Shown here: positions 8,719-17,285 of the stretch, in pieces
Layout of the letters: every line of letters begins with the position of its first letter
Position numbering within the stretch: the stretch's first letter is position 1
NCBI GenBank assembly: GCA_028279755.1
Contig: JANQNB010000011.1
Coordinates: 68,501-132,500 of the forward strand
DNA: 64,000 nucleotides
Direction of reading: 5' to 3'
Origin: Candidatus Nanoarchaeia archaeon
Lineage (GTDB): Archaea; Nanobdellota; Nanobdellia; Woesearchaeales; UBA525
Program-made: the position numbers and the translations under genes
The notes under the pieces: generated by a model
Databases searched by the model: none
Told to the model about the DNA's origin: nothing
Seen by the model: the letters and a program-made list of their open reading frames with translations, nothing else

Positions 8719-10881
8719 TTACTCTTGCTTCAGGCCTTTCCTGTCGCGGATCTGCTTGACGATCTTGCCCTGCAGCTCGTGCGGCAGGAGCTCGAAGTTC
8801 TGGTCGACGACAAAGCTCGAGCCGCGGCCACCGGTCGCTGAACGGAGGTCGCTGCTCATGCCGAACATCTCGCCGACCGGCATCTTACCGATGACAGTCA
8901 CAGACGCGCCTTCCTGCTGCATGTCGAGCAATTGCCCGCGTTTATTGCTGATAAGCTTGCTGATCTCGCCCATGTACTCAGCAGGCGCTTCGAAACGCAA
9001 GGTCTGGATCGGCTCGAACAGGACCGGGCCTGCAAGCCGGTACGCCGCTCTGATACCGTCACGTACTGCAGGATACATCTGCGCCGGACCACGGTGAATC
9101 GCGTCCTCGTGCAGTTTCGCATCCACCAAGCGGACGATGACATTCATGCTCGGCTCGTTCGCAACCGGCCCTTGTTTCATCACGTCCTCGAACATGTCGT
9201 TCACAAGCTCCATGATCTCGCCGATCTGAACGATACCACGCGTGTCGTCGAGGAGCATGTTGCCGTTGAACACGTTCTTGACATTGCGCGCCTCTTTCGT
9301 GTCCATGCCGCACTCGCGGAGAACTTCCCACAAGCCTTCGTCTTTCTTCTTGACACGGCCCTGGTGGATGCGCTTGTCCTTGAACGCTTGCTTCAAGGCG
9401 TCGCTCATCGGCTCGACCGTGAAATACAAGCGGTTGTGCTTGTTCGGCGACTTACCCTCCTGCTGCTCAGGCGTCTTCTTCGTGACGGTTTCACGATAGA
9501 CAACAACAGGCGGGGTCGTCGAGACTTCAACGCCCTTCTCTTTCACGATCCGGTTCTCGATGATCTCGAGATGGAGCTCGCCCATCCCGCTCATGAGATG
9601 CTCGCCGGTCTCCTGGTTGATCTCGACCTTGATGCTCGGATCTTCTTTCCCGACCTGGACAAGCACTTCGATCAGCTTCGGCAGATCGCTTGGCTTCTTC
9701 GCCTCGATCGCTTTGGTAATGACAGGGTCGAACAGGTGGCTGATCTCCTCGAACGGATCCTGCTCGCCGATGGTAACGGTCTCGCCAGGGTACGCGTCCT
9801 TGAGTCCGCCAAGGCCGATGATGTTCCCTGCCGGGACGTTCTCCACGATCTCCTTCTTCGCGCCGTTGTAAATGTACACTTGCTGCGTCCGAACATTCTT
9901 CTTCGCACGGTTCAGCCAGGCCTCGATGCCTTTGTTCATCGTGCCGCTGAACAATCTGCCTGCGGCAATCTCGCCAGCTTGCGGATCGACCACGACCTTG
10001 ATCACGCAAAAAGCGAGCGGTCCGTTCGGATCTCCTTTCAGCAGGCTCTGCCCAAGCGGGCTTTCCAGGTCGCCGTGCCAGATCTTCGGGATACGATACG
10101 CAGCCGATTCCAGAGGATTCGGGTGATGTTTGATCACTGCGTTGAGCAGGACCTCGTGCAACGGAGCCTTCTTGCCCAGTTCCTTCCATGTATCCTGTTC
10201 GTACGCGTCGATGATGTCCTTGAAGCTGATGTTCTTCTCCTGCATGTAGTCGAGGCTCATCGCCCAGTTGTGGAACGCACTGCCGAAGCACACGCTGCCG
10301 TCCTGCACATTAACCTGCCACTTGTCACCGTATTCTTCTTCAGCAATGTCGCTGATCTTCTTGTTCACTTCCGCGATGATCTTCACGAATCGATCCTGCA
10401 TCGCTTCTGGCGTGAGCTTCAGCTCTTTGATGAGTCGATCCACCTTGTTGATGAACAGGATCGGTTTCACTCGTTCCTTCAAGGCCTGCCGCAGCACGGT
10501 CTCGGTCTGGGGCATCATGCCTTCCACAGCACACGAGAGAACGACAGCGCCGTCAACAGCACGCATCGCGCGCGTCACATCACCGCCGAAATCGACGTGG
10601 CCCGGCGTGTCGATCAGGTTGATCAAGTGGTCTTCGCCACCGACGGTGTGCACCATCGAGACGCTTGCCGAGTCGATCGTGATGCCACGCTCTGATTCGT
10701 CGTCGTGGAAATCGAGCACGAGCGCCTTTCCGGCAAGCTCCTCGCTCATCATCCCGGCGCCTGCCAGCAGGTTATCGCTGAGCGTGGTCTTGCCGTGGTC
10801 GATGTGCGCACAGATCGCGATATTTCGAATCCTCTCCGGGTTGCTCATGACTTCCTTGACCCGGTCTACCATCTTTGCCAT
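8719..10881 (-). CDS. fusA: Translation elongation factor 2 (aEF2)
   Basis: 720 aa; AHIDHGKTTLSDNLLAGAGM, DTPGHVDFGG, diphthamide-region LHEDAIHRGPAQ. Confidence 0.98.
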   Translation of the reverse strand: MAKMVDRVKEVMSNPERIRNIAICAHIDHGKTTLSDNLLAGAGMMSEELAGKALVLDFHDDESERGITIDSASVSMVHTVGGEDHLINLIDTPGHVDFGGDVTRAMRAVDGAVVLSCAVEGMMPQTETVLRQALKERVKPILFINKVDRLIKELKLTPEAMQDRFVKIIAEVNKKISDIAEEEYGDKWQVNVQDGSVCFGSAFHNWAMSLDYMQEKNISFKDIIDAYEQDTWKELGKKAPLHEVLLNAVIKHHPNPLESAAYRIPKIWHGDLESPLGQSLLKGDPNGPLAFCVIKVVVDPQAGEIAAGRLFSGTMNKGIEAWLNRAKKNVRTQQVYIYNGAKKEIVENVPAGNIIGLGGLKDAYPGETVTIGEQDPFEEISHLFDPVITKAIEAKKPSDLPKLIEVLVQVGKEDPSIKVEINQETGEHLMSGMGELHLEIIENRIVKEKGVEVSTTPPVVVYRETVTKKTPEQQEGKSPNKHNRLYFTVEPMSDALKQAFKDKRIHQGRVKKKDEGLWEVLRECGMDTKEARNVKNVFNGNMLLDDTRGIVQIGEIMELVNDMFEDVMKQGPVANEPSMNVIVRLVDAKLHEDAIHRGPAQMYPAVRDGIRAAYRLAGPVLFEPIQTLRFEAPAEYMGEISKLISNKRGQLLDMQQEGASVTVIGKMPVGEMFGMSSDLRSATGGRGSSFVVDQNFELLPHELQGKIVKQIRDRKGLKQE

Positions 10882-10900
10882 GTGTATTCACCCTTGAATC

Positions 10901-11569
10901 TTATTTGATCTCTTCGATCGTTTCGGTTTTCCCCTCGAGGAACTCCTTGATCTTGCCGATCATCTGCTCCTTGATCTCAGTGATCGGCTTGTTGATCACG
11001 ACCTCGACGAGGAGCCCTTCGTTCGTGTAATGATCGATGAGCGGCGCAGTCTTTTCCCGATAGACGTCGAGCCGTTTCTGCACCGCTTCAGGCTTGTCAT
11101 CGTCGCGCTGATAGAGATCGCCGTCGCACTTGTCGCATTGGTTCTCTCGCTTTGGCTTGTTCCCGGTCTTGTGGAAGATCGTGCTGCATTTCTTGCACAC
11201 GATGCGGCCTGACAAGCGCTCGATGATCACTTCGTCGTTCGCTTTGAAGTTGAGCACGTGCGAGATCTCGATGAGCTCGTTGAGTTGCACTGCCTGGTTG
11301 CTGGTCCGCGGAAAGCCGTCGAGGATGAAACCGTTTTCGCAGTCGTCCTTGACGATGCGCGCTTCGATCACTTTCAGCATCTTCTCGTCAGGCACAAGCC
11401 CGCCTTCGTCCATGATGCGCTTGATCTCATTGCCGAGCTCGCTGCCAGTCTTTGCTTCTTCCCGCAACAGGTCACCTGTAGAGATGTGCGGGATCTCGAG
11501 CACGTCAGTGAGCACCTGGGCATACGTACCCTTGCCCACGCCTGGCGATCCTAAAAAGAGGAGTTTCAT
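10901..11569 (-). CDS. adk: Adenylate kinase with zinc-type LID
   Basis: MKLLFLGSPGVGKGTYAQVL, GFPRT, CKKC...CDKC; start at 11569 overlaps ndk stop. Confidence 0.95.
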   Translation of the reverse strand: MKLLFLGSPGVGKGTYAQVLTDVLEIPHISTGDLLREEAKTGSELGNEIKRIMDEGGLVPDEKMLKVIEARIVKDDCENGFILDGFPRTSNQAVQLNELIEISHVLNFKANDEVIIERLSGRIVCKKCSTIFHKTGNKPKRENQCDKCDGDLYQRDDDKPEAVQKRLDVYREKTAPLIDHYTNEGLLVEVVINKPITEIKEQMIGKIKEFLEGKTETIEEIK

Positions 11570-12144
11570 CAGTGCATCACGTTCCAATCCTTGCGCGTCC
11601 ACTTGTGCAGCTCATCTGCGGTGAACCAGAGATTCACTTCGTTCGCTGCTTCGGCTTCTGTGCCTGAGGCGTGGACGAGGTTGCGCACCGGGCGTTGCTT
11701 CTTGTCGCCGATCTCGTACGAGTCGACAGTGAAGTCGCCCCTGATCGTGCCAGGCGGCGCGTTCTTCGCGCTCGCTGTGCCGACAAGCTTCTTGCCGATC
11801 TCGATCGCGTGGAAGCCTTCCCACACCATCGCAACGACCGGTCCCTCAGTCAGGTATGCTTTGAGCCAGCTATTGATCTTGGAGCAGATCTCCTCGTCGC
11901 TCTCGTCGAGCTCGATGCCCTTGGCTTTCCACGCCTTGCGCGTCGTCGCTGCAGTGTTCTTCACCCATTCCTCAGTCATGGGATAATGCTTGACTGCGAG
12001 ATCCTCGCTCGGGTGCACCATCTTCAGGCCGCAGAGCCGCAAGCCCCGCTGCTCGAAGCGCTTGATGATCTCACCCACGAGTCCTCGTTGCACGCCGTCG
12101 TGCTTGACAGCGATGAATGTTTTTTCGAGTAATTCTTCCACCAT
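11569..12144 (-). CDS. ndk: Nucleoside diphosphate kinase
   Basis: MVEELLEKTFIAVKHDGVQRGLVGEIIKRFEQRGL..., PGTIRGDF, RNLVHASGT. Confidence 0.95.
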   Translation of the reverse strand: MVEELLEKTFIAVKHDGVQRGLVGEIIKRFEQRGLRLCGLKMVHPSEDLAVKHYPMTEEWVKNTAATTRKAWKAKGIELDESDEEICSKINSWLKAYLTEGPVVAMVWEGFHAIEIGKKLVGTASAKNAPPGTIRGDFTVDSYEIGDKKQRPVRNLVHASGTEAEAANEVNLWFTADELHKWTRKDWNVMH

Positions 12145-12154
12145 GTGATCCACC

Positions 12155-12409
12155 TCATTTCTTGGCTGGCTTTTTCGTCGTTGCGGTTCCCTTCTTTTCC
12201 TCAGCCGCACGTTTCGCTGCTGCCTGATCTGCCTTTTTCTGCGCACGCGCTTCTGCTGTCCATCGGACATTGCGCGGCTTGCGCTTCAGCTTGAGAAAGT
12301 TCTTCTCGCACTTGCTGTTCAGGAACCACAGGACCTTGCCGTCCTTCTTGACGAACATGATGCCGGTTCCTGGAGGAATGTCCTTGCCGGAAAAGCTGCA
12401 TTTTGGCAT
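12155..12409 (-). CDS. rpl24e: 50S ribosomal protein eL24
   Basis: [37 protein letters not shown]; clustered with eS28/eL8/ndk. Confidence 0.9.
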   Translation of the reverse strand: MPKCSFSGKDIPPGTGIMFVKKDGKVLWFLNSKCEKNFLKLKRKPRNVRWTAEARAQKKADQAAAKRAAEEKKGTATTKKPAKK

Positions 12410-12414
12410 GGTGT

Positions 12415-12666
12415 TCACCTCCCGCCGCGGCCAGCTCGGTTGAGCGGCCGGGCCTCGATCTCGGTCTCGCGCAGCATCAGGATGTCGCCGATCTGCACCG
12501 GACCGCGGACGTTGCGTCGGATGATCTTGTTCTCATCACGGCCAGCAAGCACTTTCACACGGACCTGGATCGCTTCGCCGCGTGTTCCTGTGCGGCCGAC
12601 AATTTCCTCGATGCGGCTCGGGACAGCTTCGCTGAACTGGACGCCGCCCTTGCTTTCTTCTGCCAT
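12415..12666 (-). CDS. rps28e: 30S ribosomal protein eS28
   Basis: [50 protein letters not shown]. Confidence 0.95.
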   Translation of the reverse strand: MAEESKGGVQFSEAVPSRIEEIVGRTGTRGEAIQVRVKVLAGRDENKIIRRNVRGPVQIGDILMLRETEIEARPLNRAGRGGR

Positions 12667-12671
12667 CAGAT

Positions 12672-12980
12672 TCACCCGAGTCGCTTGATCAGCTCAGCTG
12701 CCTCGCCGAGTTCTGTCACTGCAACAGCGGCTGTGCCGAGCGGCAGGCCTGCAGCAGCGCCGAGTTCTTCCTTCTTCTCGACTTCGATGTACTGCACGTC
12801 CTTCTCCTTGCTCAGGAGCGGAAGGTGCATGATTATCTCCTTCGGCTGCGTGTCTTTCGCCACGATGACGAGCTTTGCCTCGCCTTTCTCGAGCGCTTTC
12901 GTAACCTCGTTGCAGCCCTTGCGGAGCTTCCCTGTCTTCTTGGCCACTTCGATGACCTCATAGACTGATTCATCACTCAT
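12672..12980 (-). CDS. rpl7ae: 50S ribosomal protein L7Ae (eL8)
   Basis: KTGKLRKGCNEVTKALEKGEAKLVIVAKDTQP...LPLLSKEKDV. Confidence 0.95.
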   Translation of the reverse strand: MSDESVYEVIEVAKKTGKLRKGCNEVTKALEKGEAKLVIVAKDTQPKEIIMHLPLLSKEKDVQYIEVEKKEELGAAAGLPLGTAAVAVTELGEAAELIKRLG

Positions 12981-13154
12981 TTTCAATGCCTCCAGGAACA
13001 GAAGTTCCCTCATTCGGTTCCGAGAAGCGCGCTTCCCGAAACGTCATCAATCATCGGTATGCCTTGCGACTAAAGGGTTGTTTATAAAGCTTTCGTGGAG
13101 GTCTGTTATAAACAAACTCATGGATTTAAGTAAGACGTTTAGTTTCTGATTTGT

Positions 13155-13397
13155 ATGTCAGATCCGAGACGCAGAGGATTACCACCAGTACACACTCAAG
13201 AGACTGGCCCTCCATACGTGTTCATTCGGACAGCAGACGCCAAAAAACTACACCTTTTAGCATTCCCTATTTGTAATCCCGGGGAGCTTGATAGATACAA
13301 ACAGGATGGTTTAGAAACCTGGTCAGGTAACCCCGAGACTGAAAAAGAATTGGGTAATGATGAAGATTATGTTAGAATTATGATCAAAGGGAATTAG
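13155..13397 (+). CDS. Hypothetical protein
   Basis: 80 aa ORF in otherwise empty interval, no antisense competitor. Confidence 0.45.
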   Translation: MSDPRRRGLPPVHTQETGPPYVFIRTADAKKLHLLAFPICNPGELDRYKQDGLETWSGNPETEKELGNDEDYVRIMIKGN

Positions 13398-13420
13398 CGC
13401 CCTTCTTTCCAACCCAAAAC

Positions 13421-13430
13421 CTTTAAATAC
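13421..13430 (+). promoter_or_regulatory. TATA-box-like element upstream of ferredoxin
   Basis: CTTTAAATAC preceded by purine-rich stretch AACCCAAAAC, ~50 bp before start. Confidence 0.45.
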
Positions 13431-13474
13431 CCCTGTCGTGCATTCTCGCTCATAACGCTCAGAGGTGGATCACA

Positions 13475-13723
13475 ATGGCAAAGAAGTATCGAGTGGTGTT
13501 CAACCGTGAGACCTGCATCGGCGCACTCGCGTGCAACGCCGTGGCTCCTGAAGTATGGGAGCTCGCTGATGACGGCAAGGTCGATCTTAAAGGCGGCACA
13601 AAGCGCGAGGACGGCAAGTTCGAGCTGATCATCGACGAAGCCCAGCTCGGCCAGAATAAAGAAGCTGCGGATTCCTGCCCAGTCTACGCGATCGTCATCG
13701 AAGAGGTTGAAGAAGGCGGCTGA
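13475..13723 (+). CDS. Single-cluster ferredoxin (3 Cys ligands visible)
   Basis: 82 aa; CIGALACNAVAPEVWEL...DSCPVYAIVI. Confidence 0.8.
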   Translation: MAKKYRVVFNRETCIGALACNAVAPEVWELADDGKVDLKGGTKREDGKFELIIDEAQLGQNKEAADSCPVYAIVIEEVEEGG

Positions 13724-13730
13724 CCAAATC

Positions 13731-13740
13731 TTTTTAAATA
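13731..13740 (+). promoter_or_regulatory. TATA-box-like element upstream of the HIT-like gene
   Basis: TTTTTAAATA 22 bp before ATG at 13762. Confidence 0.45.
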
Positions 13741-13761
13741 CCCTTTCTAGGTTCTGCAAGC

Positions 13762-15045
13762 ATGGCTGAAGAGATGAGCCAGGAACAGATGCTCGAGCAG
13801 CAAAAGGCGAATTGCATCTTCTGCAAGATCATCAAGGGCGAGATGCCCAGCAAGACGGTCTACGAAGACGACAAGATGGTCGCGATCCTGGACATCAGGC
13901 CAGCAGTGAAAGGCCATTGCCTGGTCATGCTGCGAGAACACTATCCGATCATGCCGCTCATCCCGCCAGAGGAGTTCGCGCACCTCTTCGGCACGACCGC
14001 GGCGTTCTCCGGCGCCTTGCGCGACGGCATGCTCGCGCAACGCTGCACGACCTTTATCGCGAACGGCGCTATTGCCGGGCAGCAGAGCCCGCACTTCCTC
14101 TTCCACATGATCCCGCGAGAAGACGGTGATGGCCTGCAGAAATTCGATATCCCACAGAAAGGTGTGGAGCAGCAGGACATCGTCGGCCTGCTCCAGCAGA
14201 ACCTGAGCGCGATCATGCAGCAGCACTTGCAGAAGACAGGCAAGTCAGCGCTGGGAGCAGCGCCAGCTCCTGGACCGAGTCAACCTCCTCCACCAAACAC
14301 TCCAGAACCTGAGGACGTGCCAAGCCAGCCAGCTGAACAACCAGCTCCGCAGCAGATCCCGGTTGATCGGCTCGCTGCGATCATCGAACAGAATCCTGAA
14401 CTCAAAGCATTGCTGATCAATAATCCTGAGAAGCTCGAAGCGATCGTCGAGCAGAACCCGCAATTTAAGCAGCTCTTTGCCGGCGTGGATCTCAAGAAAC
14501 TCGGACACCAATTGCAGAAGATATACCTGGACAAACAGGAAGCACAAGCATCTGAACCAGAAATGGTCCCTGAGCCCGAACCTTCACCAGAACCAAGTCC
14601 AGAACTTCATGAACCAGAACCTACTCCTGAGTTTGCAGCACCTGAACCAACTCAGCAGAACAACGACGATGTCAAGCCAGCTATGGAAATGACCATGCAG
14701 GAACTCTTCGCGTACATCGACCAGAAGCCGAGACTGCGCAAGCTCATGATCGAAGCGCCGAGCGAGCTGAAACGAATGATTCCTGACAACGACCGGTTAA
14801 GCAAGTTCTTCGCTGGCTGCAACCTCAACGCGATCATCCAGGCCTACCAGGAGCACGCGAAAGCCAACCATGGCGTGCGCGTCACGATGGAGCCGGGCGA
14901 TGCGCCTGTGGAAGAACCTGTCGAGCAAGTACGCAAGCCGAAAGGCCCGTCGCGGGAACAGAGCCAGGACGCCTGGGATGAAGTCCGGGGCATGGACGAA
15001 ACCAGGAGGAAGCACCTCGACCGGATCGGGAGGCTGTTCAAATGA
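13762..15045 (+). CDS. HIT-like domain protein (triad nucleophile replaced) with two C-terminal helical repeats
   Basis: CIFCKIIKGEMPSKTVYEDDKMVAILDIRPAVKGHCLVMLREHY...SPHFLFHMIPRE; linker rich in P/E; repeats of ~50 aa. Confidence 0.85.
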   Translation: MAEEMSQEQMLEQQKANCIFCKIIKGEMPSKTVYEDDKMVAILDIRPAVKGHCLVMLREHYPIMPLIPPEEFAHLFGTTAAFSGALRDGMLAQRCTTFIANGAIAGQQSPHFLFHMIPREDGDGLQKFDIPQKGVEQQDIVGLLQQNLSAIMQQHLQKTGKSALGAAPAPGPSQPPPPNTPEPEDVPSQPAEQPAPQQIPVDRLAAIIEQNPELKALLINNPEKLEAIVEQNPQFKQLFAGVDLKKLGHQLQKIYLDKQEAQASEPEMVPEPEPSPEPSPELHEPEPTPEFAAPEPTQQNNDDVKPAMEMTMQELFAYIDQKPRLRKLMIEAPSELKRMIPDNDRLSKFFAGCNLNAIIQAYQEHAKANHGVRVTMEPGDAPVEEPVEQVRKPKGPSREQSQDAWDEVRGMDETRRKHLDRIGRLFK

Positions 15046-15533
15046 CCGTGCTCTACGAAGACAAGGTGGCGCGCGCACTTCTAGCAGAGAATGCGGCAGC
15101 GCACGGTCACGTGCTCGTGCAGCCAGTGAAAGAGGCGCGCAAGCTGAGCGATCTGAGCAAGGACGAGAGCGAGCATTTCTTTCTCGTGGCGAGCTACACC
15201 GCAGCCATCCTGTTCCAAGGCCTGCAGGCCGAGGGTACGAACATCATCATCAACGAGGAAGAAGAGCAATTGACCGCGCATGTCATCGCGCGCAAGAGCG
15301 ACGACGGCCTTGACTTCCAATGGGATCCCCAGGAGATCGAGGAAGGCGTCATGACCGAAGTGCAGGACCGGATCAAGGACAAGACCTTCATGCTGGGAAA
15401 AACATCAGAGGAAATACCAAAGGATGACAAGCCTCAGGATGGTGATCGTCCAGATGACGCTCCGAAAGATGAGATCAAACAAGCTGAGGAAGAGGAGAAT
15501 TACCTGATCAAGCAGCTCATACGCACGCCTTAG
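15042..15533 (+). CDS. Second, more degenerate HIT-like domain protein
   Basis: VLYEDKVARALLAENAAAHGHVLVQPVKEARKLSDLSKDESEHFFLVASYTAAILFQGLQAEGTNIIINEEE..LTAHVIARKSDDGL; ATGA overlap with upstream gene. Confidence 0.75.
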   Translation: MTVLYEDKVARALLAENAAAHGHVLVQPVKEARKLSDLSKDESEHFFLVASYTAAILFQGLQAEGTNIIINEEEEQLTAHVIARKSDDGLDFQWDPQEIEEGVMTEVQDRIKDKTFMLGKTSEEIPKDDKPQDGDRPDDAPKDEIKQAEEEENYLIKQLIRTP

Positions 15534-16369
15534 AGCAGCGCGTACACATACGGACCGACAAACCAGAGAAGGAGATAGCCGATCAGGAAGCTCGGCACGA
15601 ACGGGATGCCTTCTTTCACCATGACTTTCTTGACTTTGAGTTTCTTCAGCTGTGCGATCTGCGCTTTCGTGATACCCAGGTCCTTGGGCCCGCAGATGTG
15701 CTTGCCGCGCACTTTGACTTCTTCATTGATCCAGTCGCCTTCTGTTAATTTGCTGACTGGATAGGACTTGATCAGGATGCCCTGTTCGACTGCTTTGACA
15801 AAGATCCAGGCGTAGAACAGGCCGTAGATCGCGATCACGAGGAGGATGAGAAGGGCCTTCTCAGCCATGGGCGCGAGCAGGATGAGCACCAGGAGGAGAA
15901 AGCAGGACGCGAGGACGATGATGCGCAGCCGCTTCACTCTGGGCTCTCGGATCAGCGCGACAAAGCGTTGTTTGAATGCCTTCCTGTGCTTGATGACGAG
16001 CACGAGTGTGTACAGCAGGCCGTAGGCTGCTCCTGCGAAGAGCATGAAGATGAGGAAGAGGATTGCGTCCCAGTTGCCGAAGCCCAGACCGAGCAGGGCG
16101 CCGAGGCCGAAGAGCAGCTTTGAGTCAGCACCGCCCCACTGCCCGGTGTAGAAAAGCAGGAGTCCAAGCGCGAGCATCACGCCAAGACCGATACCCATCT
16201 GCGCAAGCGGCAGCCAGTCCCATTGCACGATCGCGGCGATGGTCGGATAGGCGATGCCGAAAAGGAGCAGGCCATAACTGAGCAGGTCAGGCACTTCCCG
16301 CGTGCGCAAGTCATGCCACGACGCTGCAGCAAGGAAGAGCGTGCCGACGACAAGCGCGATATACTCCAT
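15530..16369 (-). CDS. Type IV prepilin peptidase, A24 family
   Basis: 279 aa multi-TM; SWHDLRTREVPD and GQWGGADSKLLFGLGALLG (catalytic Asp pair). Confidence 0.85.
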   Translation of the reverse strand: MEYIALVVGTLFLAAASWHDLRTREVPDLLSYGLLLFGIAYPTIAAIVQWDWLPLAQMGIGLGVMLALGLLLFYTGQWGGADSKLLFGLGALLGLGFGNWDAILFLIFMLFAGAAYGLLYTLVLVIKHRKAFKQRFVALIREPRVKRLRIIVLASCFLLLVLILLAPMAEKALLILLVIAIYGLFYAWIFVKAVEQGILIKSYPVSKLTEGDWINEEVKVRGKHICGPKDLGITKAQIAQLKKLKVKKVMVKEGIPFVPSFLIGYLLLWFVGPYVYALL

Positions 16370-16411
16370 CGCTCTGCATGACGCGAGAAGTCTTAATAAA
16401 ACTATTGACTG

Positions 16412-16547
16412 GGTCAGCCCTGAGGCAAATAGTGCTCCCTTGGCGGCCTCTAAGAAACTCTAGCAAGGAAACCGAATCTGATACACGTCGATAGTAACGT
16501 GAGATGGACGCCGGAGCACAACCATTTGCCTCAACGCTGCGCTGACC
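16412..16547. ncRNA. Candidate structured RNA or leader element, strand undetermined
   Basis: GGTCAGC(16412-16418)/GCTGACC(16541-16547), TGAGGCAAAT(16421-16430)/ATTTGCCTCA(16524-16533), GTGCTCC(16432-16438)/GGAGCAC(16513-16519): 24 nested perfect pairs. Confidence 0.5.
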
Positions 16548-16548
16548 A

Positions 16549-17223
16549 TCAAACCTGACTGAAGAGCAAGCCAGGGCTGATCTTCGTGAAGTCATCGACG
16601 ACGAGATCAGCGCCCATGCCTTCCAGCGCTTCTCGCGTTGTCGTGGTGAGCACGCAGACGCAGTAGCAGCCAGCACGCTTCGCCGCGATCACGCCTGGCA
16701 CGCTGTCTTCGAACACGACGCACTGTTCAGGCGGGAGGCCGAGCTTCTTGGCTGCAAGGAGATAGACTGCCGGATCTGGCTTGAGCTTGCCGACCTCGTC
16801 AGCCAGGACGCGTCGCTCCTCTGTCAATTTGAGGATCTGGAGCGACAATTCGACATTCTCCGGCTCGGCGTTCGTCGCGATGATGCTCGGCACCTGCAAT
16901 TCCTGCAGCTGATCGAAGAAGCGGGTGAAACCCTTGACCGGCACGAGCTGCTGCATCGCCAGGTCCTTGAACAAGGCGCGTCGCTGATCCAGCAAGTCCT
17001 GAACCTGCAGCTTGCCGAGCAGTCCGTGCTTGGTCAGCACGTCCTCGAAGATGTAGCGCGCGCCTGTCCCTTCATAGACGTGGAACCATTGATCGCGCGT
17101 GATGACGATATTATGCTCCTTGAGCGTCTCGTTGAATGTTGCGAGGTGCAGCGCCGGCGAATCAGTGATCGTGCCGTCGAGATCGAAGATCGCGGCGCGG
17201 AAACGAGTAGCATTTTTATCCAT
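16549..17223 (-). CDS. HAD-superfamily phosphatase (beta-phosphoglucomutase-like)
   Basis: AIFDLDGTITDSPALH, VVFEDSVPGVIAAKRAG. Confidence 0.9.
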   Translation of the reverse strand: MDKNATRFRAAIFDLDGTITDSPALHLATFNETLKEHNIVITRDQWFHVYEGTGARYIFEDVLTKHGLLGKLQVQDLLDQRRALFKDLAMQQLVPVKGFTRFFDQLQELQVPSIIATNAEPENVELSLQILKLTEERRVLADEVGKLKPDPAVYLLAAKKLGLPPEQCVVFEDSVPGVIAAKRAGCYCVCVLTTTTREALEGMGADLVVDDFTKISPGLLFSQV

Positions 17224-17285
17224 TCTTTTTCACCAATCGTGTTTTGAGCGCCAACTTTTTAAATCCTCTGTTGGATGAAGAGTGT

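Noticed and set aside
8932-10695. 587-aa plus-strand ORF
   Set aside because: Fully antisense to aEF2; low-complexity H/L/R/V/D composition typical of reverse-complement reading of a codon-biased gene.
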